Shown: positions 46,619 through 55,612 of the stretch, one piece after another | Numbering within the stretch: position 1 is the stretch's first letter | Layout of the letters: each line of letters opens with the position of its first letter | NCBI GenBank assembly: GCA_022573815.1 | Contig: JACZTG010000008.1 | Coordinates: forward strand, 30,606 to 94,605 | DNA: 64,000 bases | Source: Candidatus Neomarinimicrobiota bacterium | Lineage (GTDB): Bacteria > Fidelibacterota > SORT01 | Direction of reading: 5' to 3' | The notes under the pieces: generated by a model | What the model was told of the DNA's origin: nothing | Seen by the model: only the letters and a program-made list of their open reading frames with translations | The model's database searches: none | Made by a program: the position numbers and the translations under genes

Positions 46619-47827
46619 TTAAAATATTTTAAATTGTTCAATTATTCCTGTTGAATCGGCGTTTCTGCCATTTACAGATTTAACTATCACCTCTATACCG
46701 TTTTCCGTAACGGTAACTACACAATAATTGTACGCTTCTTCTCTTTTCAGCATTTGAACGTTATATCCCATATTCTGCTCGATCTTTATTTTTTCCATTA
46801 CCGATTCGTTAGAAGTCAATGGTCTTACAGGAGTACCTCCTCCGCCTGTAATAACAATATGCATCTGATAGGAGATTTCTTCTTCCTCGTAGCTTAGTAA
46901 ATTATGCTCATAGTAATGTTCGTGACCCGCGAATATCGCATTTACATGATTTTTTTTGAGAACTTTGAAAATCTCGTCACGTTTTCCGCTTATATTATTT
47001 CCCCAATTATCCCTTCTCCAGTCGCCGGAATGTTTACCGAAACTAATAAGAGGATGATGCATAAATATGATTTTGTACTTTTCGTTTGATGATTCCAACT
47101 TTTGCTCAAGCCATGAGGCTTCAGCGGAGCCTGCCTGTGATACAAACCATTTTCGAAAAAGTCTATCCTGTTCATCTCTGCTCCCCAAGTGTCCATCCTG
47201 ATCAAGGATTATTGTAGAATCAATGAAGATGAGTAAAATATCTTTAAAGCGTTTGGTATAAAATTTGGAATTCGGAAATACTCTATTAAAATTTGCCTCA
47301 CCATATTCTTTATGATTAGGATAATCGTGATTTCCTGCTGCGGGATAAATAGGAACTCTCTGCAAGACGGGAATTTCAATTCCTGTTTCTCTCAAAAAAT
47401 ATTCCCAATGACTCGCATATGATCCATTTGTCACTATATCGCCCGTATGAGCGATAAAATCTATATTGTTGTTTTCAATCTCAGCGTACAGCTGTGTGAG
47501 CACAGCGCGACTCTCATCCCGACCAAATACCGGCGTTCCACGAAAATAATTAATGCTGCCATAAAGATCATTCAGGATCAGCCAGGGAGCATAAATCGGA
47601 AATATCAACAGCTTCTGTTTTGACCAGTTATTTTTACTGAACACTAATTTCTCATAAGCTCTGTAAGAAGGGCGATTGTCGCCGTAAACCAGGAATACCG
47701 GATTTCGGTCATATACGCTGACATCAAGCTTAGGAAAGTTATTATAAAGCTCCGGAGGAACCGATTCGCTCACATAGCTTCCGCCTGAACAGCCGGATAT
47801 AAACACCATCAGCAGAGCAAAAATCAA
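46619..47827 (-). CDS. Metallophosphoesterase lipoprotein (calcineurin-like)
   Basis: A 402-residue calcineurin-like phosphoesterase with an N-terminal signal and lipobox (VFISGC). Metal-site motifs are YGDNRPSY (D50), AHTGD130, AAGNHD168, MHHPLISFG and AGHEHYYEH; the first motif has Arg where many relatives have His. The TTG start is uncertain, because the frame stays open upstream and no good ribosome site is visible. It is third in a cluster after an Omp85-type barrel and a kinase-like lipoprotein, so it probably acts in the periplasm or at the outer membrane on phosphorylated substrates. Confidence 0.85.
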   Translation of the reverse strand: MIFALLMVFISGCSGGSYVSESVPPELYNNFPKLDVSVYDRNPVFLVYGDNRPSYRAYEKLVFSKNNWSKQKLLIFPIYAPWLILNDLYGSINYFRGTPVFGRDESRAVLTQLYAEIENNNIDFIAHTGDIVTNGSYASHWEYFLRETGIEIPVLQRVPIYPAAGNHDYPNHKEYGEANFNRVFPNSKFYTKRFKDILLIFIDSTIILDQDGHLGSRDEQDRLFRKWFVSQAGSAEASWLEQKLESSNEKYKIIFMHHPLISFGKHSGDWRRDNWGNNISGKRDEIFKVLKKNHVNAIFAGHEHYYEHNLLSYEEEEISYQMHIVITGGGGTPVRPLTSNESVMEKIKIEQNMGYNVQMLKREEAYNYCVVTVTENGIEVIVKSVNGRNADSTGIIEQFKIF

Positions 47828-47892
47828 CGCAGATAGATTTATTTTACGAAGACTGAGATTTTTCGCGTATTTCAGAAATGCCGAATAAATTA

Positions 47893-49611
47893 TTAATCTC
47901 TCTCTATCGCAATAACTTCATATCCGTTTTTTCTCTCTCGATATGCAACATGAATTCTCACCTTTTTCTTTGAAGCTCCGGATGTTTCGCGTGTAGTTTT
48001 AATCTCTATTTCGTAATTCGGATGCTTAGCATTTGCTCTCACGGATTTTTCCAACAGAAAATCTGATGCATCCACAAGGTTAATTACTCTTTCGGACTTA
48101 TCTTGCTCATTTTTTACTCTCACAGTATATCGATTATTCCGTTTCTCCGCAACACCCGCTTTTAAAGCCATATCAGTAAATGTAAATATGAAATTGTTTG
48201 AACTGTCTTTCGATACTTTAAACTCGTCAAGAGGATTTATTTTACTGAACCAGTAGGATACTACCTTATCTCTTCGTTCGATCAAAATCCTTGTGAGATA
48301 GGCTGCAGCTTCAGGATCAGAAATTTCTCCGGTTTTAACTATTGCTTCTATATCTTCGTCAGAAAAATTCATAACGATTTTTGCGCCCCAATACGCATCA
48401 CGATAAGTCATATTTTCACTGGCAGGATTGGGATACATTCCCACCCAGGATTTCGGATCGAATACTTCCGATTCTATCATTCCTATTGACGTATAGTTAA
48501 GGGAATCAAGACTATCCCAGGGCTCTTCGTACATTCCGAGCATCAGAAATGCTTTGGCAACGTTTTCAAAATCGAAATCATATTCATTTCCATTGCGTGG
48601 AGAATGCGGATGATCCCAACCGCTACCCAATGTTGATCCCATATCTATAAGATAATGCTTTATATACTTTCTGTTCTTTTCATCCGTGATATACATATCG
48701 AGCGTATTTGCCATTCTCCTATCAGTGTCCCCCAACCAGGAACTCAAGACACGCAATCCCCTTAATTCTCTTCTATGTTCGTGATCGACACTATCATTTG
48801 GGTCATCTGCTCTTCTTCCATGAAATTGGAAAGGTCCGATAGGAGAGCCGGTTAACCATTTACTGGCAACTGATCGAATTTTTCCTTCACTGTTTCTCCT
48901 TTGTGAAGAAAGCATTTTTTCTATATCCTCCATCGTCATTTTACGCTCTCTTTTATCCGCAGTAGGCACAACTGCTTCCGGTCCGATTTTTAATTGAGAA
49001 TATTTAAAGTAAAATATATGGTTTTCAGGGACATTGTAGCCCGCGGAGTGAAAAAATTTAGTACTTATAACTTCTGCCGAAGTGGACATCTCATAGAATC
49101 CGGGTCCATCAAATTTTAAAAAATATTTATCGCCCTTTGAGTCAATAATTATAAATCCAATGGACACTCCTTCAAACTTCCCCTTAATAATAGTTATAAC
49201 ACCTGAAGAATCCGGTCCGTCTGTACTATTTGGTCCCCTCATTAGCTCTTCTACACTCATTCGATTCTTTCCGTGCCGGTGTGTAAACCATGTGGAATTC
49301 GGATTATCATCAAGACTGTTTAAATTGTCGGCTTCTCTGGAACCGACGATTCCTAAATTGTAGCCGATTTTTCTTGAAACCCATCCGATATCAAGCACTT
49401 TTCCTATCTCGTAAAATCCGTCATGTTCTATAATGTCCCATAGTTGGTTTTCAGCGTTCTCTTTCGGGACCGAAATGTGCTCTCTGTCGCTTTCTATCCA
49501 AGCCGGTGTGTGATTATAATTGATTTTCTCAGAAGTACACCCAAAAAAAGTGATGAGTACTGCAGGGTATAAAAGACGTTGAAATCTTTTACTATGTTTT
49601 GTTAATCTCAT
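47893..49611 (-). CDS. Lipoprotein with HipA-like atypical kinase signature
   Basis: A 572-residue lipoprotein (lipobox ITFFGC, Cys25) of no assigned family known to me. Its middle reads like an atypical kinase fold. It has a beta-strand Lys, K166 in GDKYFLKFDG; a helix Glu, E180 in MSTSAEVIST; then AGYNVPENHIFYF, a HipA-like hinge. The catalytic loop SWLGDTDRRMANTL has D297 and N302, and HYLIDMGSTLG has metal-site D323. All five key positions are in the right order. The first 130 and last 150 residues are unrecognised. Kinase activity outside the cytoplasm is inference. Confidence 0.6.
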   Translation of the reverse strand: MRLTKHSKRFQRLLYPAVLITFFGCTSEKINYNHTPAWIESDREHISVPKENAENQLWDIIEHDGFYEIGKVLDIGWVSRKIGYNLGIVGSREADNLNSLDDNPNSTWFTHRHGKNRMSVEELMRGPNSTDGPDSSGVITIIKGKFEGVSIGFIIIDSKGDKYFLKFDGPGFYEMSTSAEVISTKFFHSAGYNVPENHIFYFKYSQLKIGPEAVVPTADKRERKMTMEDIEKMLSSQRRNSEGKIRSVASKWLTGSPIGPFQFHGRRADDPNDSVDHEHRRELRGLRVLSSWLGDTDRRMANTLDMYITDEKNRKYIKHYLIDMGSTLGSGWDHPHSPRNGNEYDFDFENVAKAFLMLGMYEEPWDSLDSLNYTSIGMIESEVFDPKSWVGMYPNPASENMTYRDAYWGAKIVMNFSDEDIEAIVKTGEISDPEAAAYLTRILIERRDKVVSYWFSKINPLDEFKVSKDSSNNFIFTFTDMALKAGVAEKRNNRYTVRVKNEQDKSERVINLVDASDFLLEKSVRANAKHPNYEIEIKTTRETSGASKKKVRIHVAYRERKNGYEVIAIERD

Positions 49612-49620
49612 TCACAAATC

Positions 49621-50997
49621 TCAGTTGAATATCTGCGAAAATTGCGCTACTGTACGATGACCTTCTGAACTATATCCCACCTGAATTCGCGCAAGAAAAC
49701 TATTCTTCAGTCTTAGCCTTACCCCTGCTCCGTAGCCGGTATGCAAAGAGGAATATTTCACATCATCCAAATCCTTATAAACCTGTCCTGTATCAAGGAA
49801 TATTACACCGTCGAAACTATCCCATATCGGATAGCGGTATTCGAAATTGGCAAGCAGCGAACCAAAATCCCTGAATCTACCTTCTTTGAATCCCCTGAGA
49901 GTATCGTGGGAACCAAGGATACTCATTCGATAAAATGGAATGACTTTCCCTTTGGGTCTTGCAGTCCCATCAAGAATAACTCGAAACGCAAACACCCGGT
50001 TTTTCTTAAACAGCTCGATATATTTTTGATACTCTACAGTGTAGCGCAAATATCTAAATTCGGACCCATTCATTTGTCGTGTATATTCTGTGAACAACCG
50101 CAGCAGATTCCCCATTCTCGGATTAAACTCGTGATTCCTTGTATCATAGGTCCACTGAATCCCTGTTTCAAAAAGCGTTGTATTTCCATACCCTAAAATT
50201 GTAGTAGGTACGGTGGGGTAACGGTTGAGCCCCTCGTCAATATTTACTTCACTGAAACGGAGAAACAGTTTGGTTGTAAAATGATTAGCTCTACCTCGCT
50301 TCCTCCGTCTTTGATAATCCGTCATAACATAGCGACCGGATTCTTTTTCCCATTTAATCGTCCAGTCTATCTCGATATATTTATCATCAATTCCATATGC
50401 CAGACTATCATTGACCAATGAGCTGTTTCCACCAATGCCATAAACCACTTCCTCATCGTCACTCCATAAAATTGCTGAAACGCCCAGACTGCCGGAGTTA
50501 TTACTAACAGGCATCCTATACTTCGCTCCGACGAAAATATTATCAGGATTGTGATAAAGACCGAAACCAGAAATTGAAATATTCTTATTTCTAAGGTTGT
50601 TGTCAAATAAAGCTATACCGGCCGAAAAATTATTTTTGCCACCGATAGACGCTATTGGGAATATACCTGCGGTCCTATCTTCATTCATCAAAATATTTAG
50701 CACTCGCCGGTCTATTCTATTGCTTTCTCCCCAAATAACAATCTCTCCTAACGGTTTGTACAGTTGCGTCCAAATTGTGCTTGGAAGTGCGAGAATATGC
50801 TGTGGTATATTTTTTCGGGATTGAAATTTGATTACTCTGACAGAATCTCTTTCACTCACATTAAGGCTATCACGTGCGGATAAATTATCCGGCGCCATCA
50901 CTATCAATATTGCTGATATTAACAGCATTACTAATATTGAACTCTTCAACATAGTTGGAGAATAATTGTTTTCCGGTATTTGATGCGCTGAGTTCAT
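49621..50997 (-). CDS. Omp85/BamA-type outer-membrane barrel without POTRA domains
   Basis: A 458-residue protein with a signal sequence (about 16-42) and a C-terminal surface-antigen (D15) barrel. The barrel motif is GSHDTLRGFKEGRFRDFGSL, the counterpart of the VRGF lock of BamA, then NFEYRYPIWDSFDGVIFLDT, and a terminal aromatic strand. There is too little sequence ahead of the barrel for POTRA domains. It heads a cluster with the kinase-like lipoprotein (9 bases on) and a phosphoesterase, and might carry or display them. Alternative start at Met16. Confidence 0.85.
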   Translation of the reverse strand: MNSAHQIPENNYSPTMLKSSILVMLLISAILIVMAPDNLSARDSLNVSERDSVRVIKFQSRKNIPQHILALPSTIWTQLYKPLGEIVIWGESNRIDRRVLNILMNEDRTAGIFPIASIGGKNNFSAGIALFDNNLRNKNISISGFGLYHNPDNIFVGAKYRMPVSNNSGSLGVSAILWSDDEEVVYGIGGNSSLVNDSLAYGIDDKYIEIDWTIKWEKESGRYVMTDYQRRRKRGRANHFTTKLFLRFSEVNIDEGLNRYPTVPTTILGYGNTTLFETGIQWTYDTRNHEFNPRMGNLLRLFTEYTRQMNGSEFRYLRYTVEYQKYIELFKKNRVFAFRVILDGTARPKGKVIPFYRMSILGSHDTLRGFKEGRFRDFGSLLANFEYRYPIWDSFDGVIFLDTGQVYKDLDDVKYSSLHTGYGAGVRLRLKNSFLARIQVGYSSEGHRTVAQFSQIFN

Positions 50998-51141
50998 CTA
51001 ATCATTTCTCGTTTCATATTTATTTAGTCCTGCAATCATTACCTATATTCCCTTTGAAATAATACTAATTTTTCTAACTACTAAAAGTAAATTGAATTAC
51101 ATATAATATTTTTTAATTAATAACTGATTTTTTTCTTTAGA

Positions 51142-51540
51142 TTAGGCAGATTTTTCCATTTGAAAATAATCTTTAAATGCATACATCCCGAGTTCCCAAC
51201 CTGAAAATGCAAACAGTGGATAAATCAAATAATACGTTTTGAAGAATGTTTGTACGTTGTATATCATCAATGTCGCTGCGGTCAGCCCTAAAAACGCTCC
51301 GCATCCGCCAACCAACGCCCTTATTTTTCCCTTTTTGACAAAACTCACTCCGGCAATCGTACCAATCAACCCGGATAATACCGAGCCAATTAATACGGGT
51401 GGAATATCAACTGCCCCTGTAGTCAGGATTTCAATAATGTCAATTTGCTCCCCTGCAATCTTGACAATCACATATTCTCCAAACAAGAAGCCTATATATG
51501 AGCCTATATATGACGCTATAATTATTTTTACTATTCGCAT
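51142..51540 (-). CDS. Small integral membrane protein, unknown function
   Basis: A 132-residue protein with three or four membrane helices (about 4-22, 45-68, 77-92, 100-120), many Gly residues in the helices (SYIGSYIGFLFGEY, GLIGTIAGVSF, GGCGAFLGL) and a short polar C-terminus. I do not recognise the family. It stands between the Omp85 cluster and the prephenate dehydratase gene on the same strand, with 140 to 155 bases on each side. It could be a small transporter-like or accessory protein. Confidence 0.6.
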   Translation of the reverse strand: MRIVKIIIASYIGSYIGFLFGEYVIVKIAGEQIDIIEILTTGAVDIPPVLIGSVLSGLIGTIAGVSFVKKGKIRALVGGCGAFLGLTAATLMIYNVQTFFKTYYLIYPLFAFSGWELGMYAFKDYFQMEKSA

Positions 51541-51658
51541 AATTACAATAATGTTTAATTGATGACAATCACGAATTTAATATACGCTGATCTCAGTACA
51601 AAAGAATATTAAGCTGAATGATGCTTACTTTATGGAGCTTGTAAATAGCTCAGAATTC

Positions 51659-51684
51659 AGAGCCGGAGGATTATATCCGGCTCT
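51659..51684 (-). terminator. Stem-loop after the prephenate dehydratase-like gene
   Basis: AGAGCCGGA (51659-51667) pairs with TCCGGCTCT (51676-51684) around an 8-base loop, 11 bases after the stop of the minus-strand gene at 51696. The T-tract is weak on the minus strand. Confidence 0.6.
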
Positions 51685-51695
51685 AATTTTAATGT

Positions 51696-52262
51696 CTATC
51701 CGAATTTTTTAATCCCTATAAATAGCGTAAGATTGTTCTTCAAATCCTGAATATCTTCCTGTAATATCGTTAACCCGTAAAGATCAGCGCAATATTTCGA
51801 TGCTACGACAGCGGCTGTTTCCGGTATTTTACCCTCTGACAGCCTGCGCGCTGATTCAGCAGTATCGTCAGCTTCTACCAACGGTCTTGTCCAAAAATGT
51901 TCCGCAAGAAAATCCCGGCATTGTCTCAACGCTTGCTGATGAGAGTATATTTCTGTGATGTCACCTATTAACGTATCTTGTCTTACTAACAAATTTTGAC
52001 TGATGGATATATGAAACATCTCAATAATTTTACATTTATGATTAGCGAGCGCCTCAACGCTTTCGATAACCACTCCCCCCTTGGCGTTTTCTATCGCAAA
52101 TACTCCGTAATCTACATCGTCATTCTCAACTGCTGCTATGGCTTTTTCCGAAGTGATCAGGTAATCTATCTCAAATGGATCAATGCCGTTGTTGACGGCG
52201 AATACTTTCGCTGCTTCCTCCGAAAAACTCCCTTTTCCTCCCTGAATTCCGATTTTAGCCAA
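51696..52262 (-). CDS. Prephenate dehydratase-domain protein without ACT domain
   Basis: A 188-residue protein with only the dehydratase catalytic fold. It shows GIQGGKGSFSEEAAKVF, GVFAIENAKGGVVIESVEAL, and YSHQQALRQCRDFLAEHF. Where normal enzymes have the NxTRF motif, this reads NNLTLFIGI, so the catalytic-region Thr remains but the Arg is Leu. Normal prephenate dehydratases are about 280 residues with a C-terminal ACT domain that senses phenylalanine. It may be an unregulated enzyme or a relative such as a BacA-type prephenate decarboxylase. Confidence 0.8.
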   Translation of the reverse strand: MAKIGIQGGKGSFSEEAAKVFAVNNGIDPFEIDYLITSEKAIAAVENDDVDYGVFAIENAKGGVVIESVEALANHKCKIIEMFHISISQNLLVRQDTLIGDITEIYSHQQALRQCRDFLAEHFWTRPLVEADDTAESARRLSEGKIPETAAVVASKYCADLYGLTILQEDIQDLKNNLTLFIGIKKFG

Positions 52263-52464
52263 TTTAATACTCCTGAAATGAAATTATTTATGGCGCTTAT
52301 CCTTAGTACAAATTTATAACATTCTATTTTCGCCTGCAAGCTGAACTGACGGAGGAATTTGATAAAAAATCTTACAATATCATTAAATTATCGTTTCCTT
52401 TTTAGTAAATAGGCTTAAATTCGCCTTCTACTTGGTATGAAATAATGAGAGAAGCTATACAGAA

Positions 52465-53496
52465 ATGAATATATCGCTTATAGGATTACCACAATCGGGC
52501 AAGAGAACGCTGTTTTCATTGCTTACCGGAAGAGAAGTTCCTTCCGGTCAACTCTCCGAACCACTGGAAGGCGTTGCGCCTGTTAGAGATCCCAGAGTCG
52601 ATTCTATTGCTAAGATTGAAAAACCGGAGAAAATCACATATGCCGAAACACTGATAAAACTTTGTACCGATATCGATCCGGGAAGTGGTAACTCTTCATG
52701 GATTGATGCAGCACGATTGAGCGATCTGCTTTGTATAGTCGTTCGGGAATTTAGTTCCGAGGAAGTTTACCATACTGACGGCTCGGTGAATGCCGATAGA
52801 GACAGACAAAACATCGAAGCAGAATTATTAATTGCCGATCTTTCTTTAACTGAAAGTCGGCTGGAACGTATCGCCAAAGACAGAAAACGTGCCAAACCCA
52901 CCCACAACCAGCAGGTGGAAGAAAATACAGTTATTAAATTTAATGATGCGTTAAATGACAATATTCTTCTTAATACCCTCTCTCTGAATGATGAAGAAAT
53001 CAAATCTGTCAGGAGCTTGAATTTTCTGTCACTAAAACCGATACTTTGGTGTCTTAATGTGGATGAGGATAAGATGACAGAAGACAGCAAGGAAAATATT
53101 TTCCGTGTCTCAGCATTAATCGAAAAAGAGATAATGGCTATCGAAAACTCCGATGAACGCTCCGCATTTCTGAACGATCTTGGAATAAGTGAATCCGGTG
53201 TAAGCAGGCTCAATTCAGCGGCTTATGATTTACTCGGATTGATGTCTTTTTACACTATGGGAGAGGATGAAGCGAGAGCATGGACCATCAAAAAGGGGAC
53301 ATTGGCTCCGGTTGCCGGCGGTAAAATTCATACCGATATCGAAAGGGGTTTTATTAGAGTTGAGGTGATTAAGTATGATGATTTAATTGAAGAAGGGAGT
53401 GAACAAGCAGTAAAGGCGGCAGGTAAATCTCTCCTGAAAGGTAAAGATTATCTGCTTGAAGACGGTGACATTTGTAATTTCCGCTTTAATGTTTAA
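52465..53496 (+). CDS. Degenerate YchF/Obg-type paralog
   Basis: A 343-residue homolog of YchF with a damaged nucleotide site. The P-loop reads G7-LPQSGKRT-15, with Arg where the Mg-coordinating Ser belongs, and the G3 DxxG region (DVAGLV in the intact copy) is replaced by KLCTDIDPGSGNSSW. The C-terminal TGS domain is well kept (KIHTDIERGFIRVEVIKYDD). So it may keep the ribosome- or partner-binding part without normal ATP hydrolysis. It starts seven bases ahead of the alcohol dehydrogenase operon partner. Confidence 0.85.
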   Translation: MNISLIGLPQSGKRTLFSLLTGREVPSGQLSEPLEGVAPVRDPRVDSIAKIEKPEKITYAETLIKLCTDIDPGSGNSSWIDAARLSDLLCIVVREFSSEEVYHTDGSVNADRDRQNIEAELLIADLSLTESRLERIAKDRKRAKPTHNQQVEENTVIKFNDALNDNILLNTLSLNDEEIKSVRSLNFLSLKPILWCLNVDEDKMTEDSKENIFRVSALIEKEIMAIENSDERSAFLNDLGISESGVSRLNSAAYDLLGLMSFYTMGEDEARAWTIKKGTLAPVAGGKIHTDIERGFIRVEVIKYDDLIEEGSEQAVKAAGKSLLKGKDYLLEDGDICNFRFNV

Positions 53497-53502
53497 TATG
53501 AT

Positions 53503-54543
53503 ATGATGAAAGCTGTTCAGCTTATTACACCCGGACGACCTCTTGAATTACGGGATGTGGAAATTCCTTCACTTCAATCCGACGATGTTCTTATAGCCGT
53601 CAAGGCAGCGGGAATTTGCCATTCTGACGCACATTATCGAGCGGGGGCTTTATCCGATGAAAAGCTTCCGGTTACGCTCGGTCATGAAATTTCAGGTGTT
53701 ATTGAAGAGGTGGGAACGGAAGTCACGAATTTCAATGTGGGAGATCGTGTCTGCGTTCATTACCTGATTTCCTGTGGAGAATGCGAATATTGTCTCATGG
53801 AGAAAGAGCAATTCTGCACTTCCGTGAAAATGATTGGTAATAGTTTAAATGGCGGCTATGCCGAGTATATTGCAGTTCCGGAAAAGAGTGTTTTCATTTT
53901 ACCGGAAGAGATTCCTTTTGAGCCGGGAGCGATAATGATGTGTTCCAGCGCCACTTCCTTTCACGCTCTCTGTAAAGCCCGGCTCAAAGAAGGTGAAACC
54001 GTTGCTGTATTCGGTATCGGGGGTCTTGGAATGGCGGCTATTCAAATCGCTAAATCGCAGGGCGCATCGGAAGTTTACGCTGTGGATATCAATAAAGAAA
54101 AATTAACTCAAGCTGAACATTTCGGTTCTATAAAAGTAGATGCCTCGGAAGTAGACCCTGTAAATGAGATACTGCGATTGACTAACGGCAAAGGGGTTAA
54201 CGTGGCATTGGAACTTATAGGTCTTCCGCAAACTATGGGACAGGCTGTTCGGTCGTTAGCTGTCTTTGGGCGAGCGGCAATCGTCGGTTTAAGCAATAAT
54301 CCGATGGAAATTGAAACTCATACCGATCTTATTAATAAAGAGACTGAAATCATAGGAGTCTCCGACCATCTTGCAAGCGAATTGCCGCAGCTTATCAAGC
54401 TGGTTCAGGATGGAAAACTAAATTTAGACTCAGCTGTCTCAAAGCGTATACCTCTTGATGCGGATGAAATAAACTCTGTTCTTGACCGGCTGGAGAATTT
54501 CGGCGGCGAAGCTGTCCGCACTGTAATTATACCTTCCCTATAA
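53503..54543 (+). CDS. Zinc-dependent medium-chain alcohol dehydrogenase
   Basis: A 346-residue MDR-family dehydrogenase. Catalytic zinc ligands are C39 (AAGICHSDAHY) and H61/E62 (GHEISGVIEEVG). The structural zinc ligands C91, C94, C97 and C105 are all present (CGECEYC ... FC). The cofactor fold is VAVFGIGGLGMAAIQIAK. It oxidises or reduces alcohols or aldehydes with NAD(P); the substrate is unknown. It follows the YchF-like gene by six bases and ends at a strong terminator. Confidence 0.92.
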   Translation: MMKAVQLITPGRPLELRDVEIPSLQSDDVLIAVKAAGICHSDAHYRAGALSDEKLPVTLGHEISGVIEEVGTEVTNFNVGDRVCVHYLISCGECEYCLMEKEQFCTSVKMIGNSLNGGYAEYIAVPEKSVFILPEEIPFEPGAIMMCSSATSFHALCKARLKEGETVAVFGIGGLGMAAIQIAKSQGASEVYAVDINKEKLTQAEHFGSIKVDASEVDPVNEILRLTNGKGVNVALELIGLPQTMGQAVRSLAVFGRAAIVGLSNNPMEIETHTDLINKETEIIGVSDHLASELPQLIKLVQDGKLNLDSAVSKRIPLDADEINSVLDRLENFGGEAVRTVIIPSL

Positions 54544-54547
54544 ACCA

Positions 54548-54581
54548 CAACCCCTGAATGCTAATAAGTATTCAGGGGTTG
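54548..54581 (+). terminator. Strong rho-independent type terminator after the dehydrogenase
   Basis: CAACCCCTGAAT (54548-54559) pairs perfectly with ATTCAGGGGTTG (54570-54581) around a 10-base loop, four bases after the stop codon. It is followed by TATATTTTA. It also sits ahead of the converging DUF4382 gene. Confidence 0.85.
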
Positions 54582-54623
54582 TATATTTTATTAAATTATT
54601 GGGAGTCTATTCTTCCGCAAATA

Positions 54624-55406
54624 TCATTGCAAATCAATAGTGCCGAGGTCGTTATCAGCTCCTACTGTGACTTCAACAGCTGCTGAATCAAAACGAGCTC
54701 CGGTTGAATCTTCCACGATAATGTCATATGAACCTGCGTCAAGGAATGCGAGTTGAAATTCACCCGAAAGAGTGTCAACAAAAACGGTCGAAACAGTATC
54801 TTCGCCTGAGAGCGCCAGCGCTACAGGGACATTAGCAGGTGATGAAACTGCTCCTGATATAGAGCCTGAGGTTGCTATAGCTACCAAACGTATTGTGGGT
54901 TTCAACAGAAATTTTGGATTTGCATTTTGACCCGCAGAAACGACCGATCTTGATGCGTCAAAATCGATCATAAGGTCATATGTAGAGCCGGCTTCCAGGG
55001 TAAACTGATGGGTAAGTTTTAATCCTGTCTGAGCTCCGCTTGGTACGGTGATGTCAGAAGTCACCTCGTCAATCGTAACTGAGGCTGATTCTATAATCAA
55101 ACGAATCTGATTATACGTTCCCGCTTCCAGCTCTATACTTCCTAATGGTGTTGAAAGTCCGTTACTCCATTCGATTAAATTTATAGTTTGAGTGGCATCG
55201 CTGACCACAATTGGGCTTCCACCCGATTGAATCACGGATATTTCGGTAAATGTGATATTAACGGCATCAAATGCAGCAGGCGCGTCTGTGATTCTTATAT
55301 TAAATGTTCCTGTCGTTCCTACGGGTTCGGAAGTGCTATCGCACCCTGCTATTAAAGACGATAGAAACAATCCGACAATTATTGCCGAATAAAATTTTTG
55401 CATCAC
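54624..55406 (-). CDS. DUF4382 lipoprotein
   Basis: A 260-residue lipoprotein with lipobox SLIAGC and a DUF4382 region, opening TFNIRITDAPAAFDAVNITF and carrying LEAGTYNQIRLIIE. The C-terminal 60 residues look like a carboxypeptidase-regulatory-type beta domain (SISGAVSSPANVPVALALSG, FLDAGSYDIIVEDS). DUF4382 proteins are common in marine FCB and are thought to act at the cell surface; the function is not known. It stands alone between a terminator and the divergent envelope operon. Confidence 0.85.
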   Translation of the reverse strand: MMQKFYSAIIVGLFLSSLIAGCDSTSEPVGTTGTFNIRITDAPAAFDAVNITFTEISVIQSGGSPIVVSDATQTINLIEWSNGLSTPLGSIELEAGTYNQIRLIIESASVTIDEVTSDITVPSGAQTGLKLTHQFTLEAGSTYDLMIDFDASRSVVSAGQNANPKFLLKPTIRLVAIATSGSISGAVSSPANVPVALALSGEDTVSTVFVDTLSGEFQLAFLDAGSYDIIVEDSTGARFDSAAVEVTVGADNDLGTIDLQ

Positions 55407-55612
55407 TAAATCTCCTAATTAATTATAATCGTATTACTATATTGCTCTGACATACAAGTTATCCGATAATTTACAATAAAATGTGTTTTTAATCACCTTT
55501 TATTCACTTTTATTGCCGAATTACACCTTGATAATCTTCACAAAGGTAAAAGTTACTTGCCACATTGGACGAAATTGTGTTAATATCTGTCCGAAATTAA
55601 AAAACCAATATC

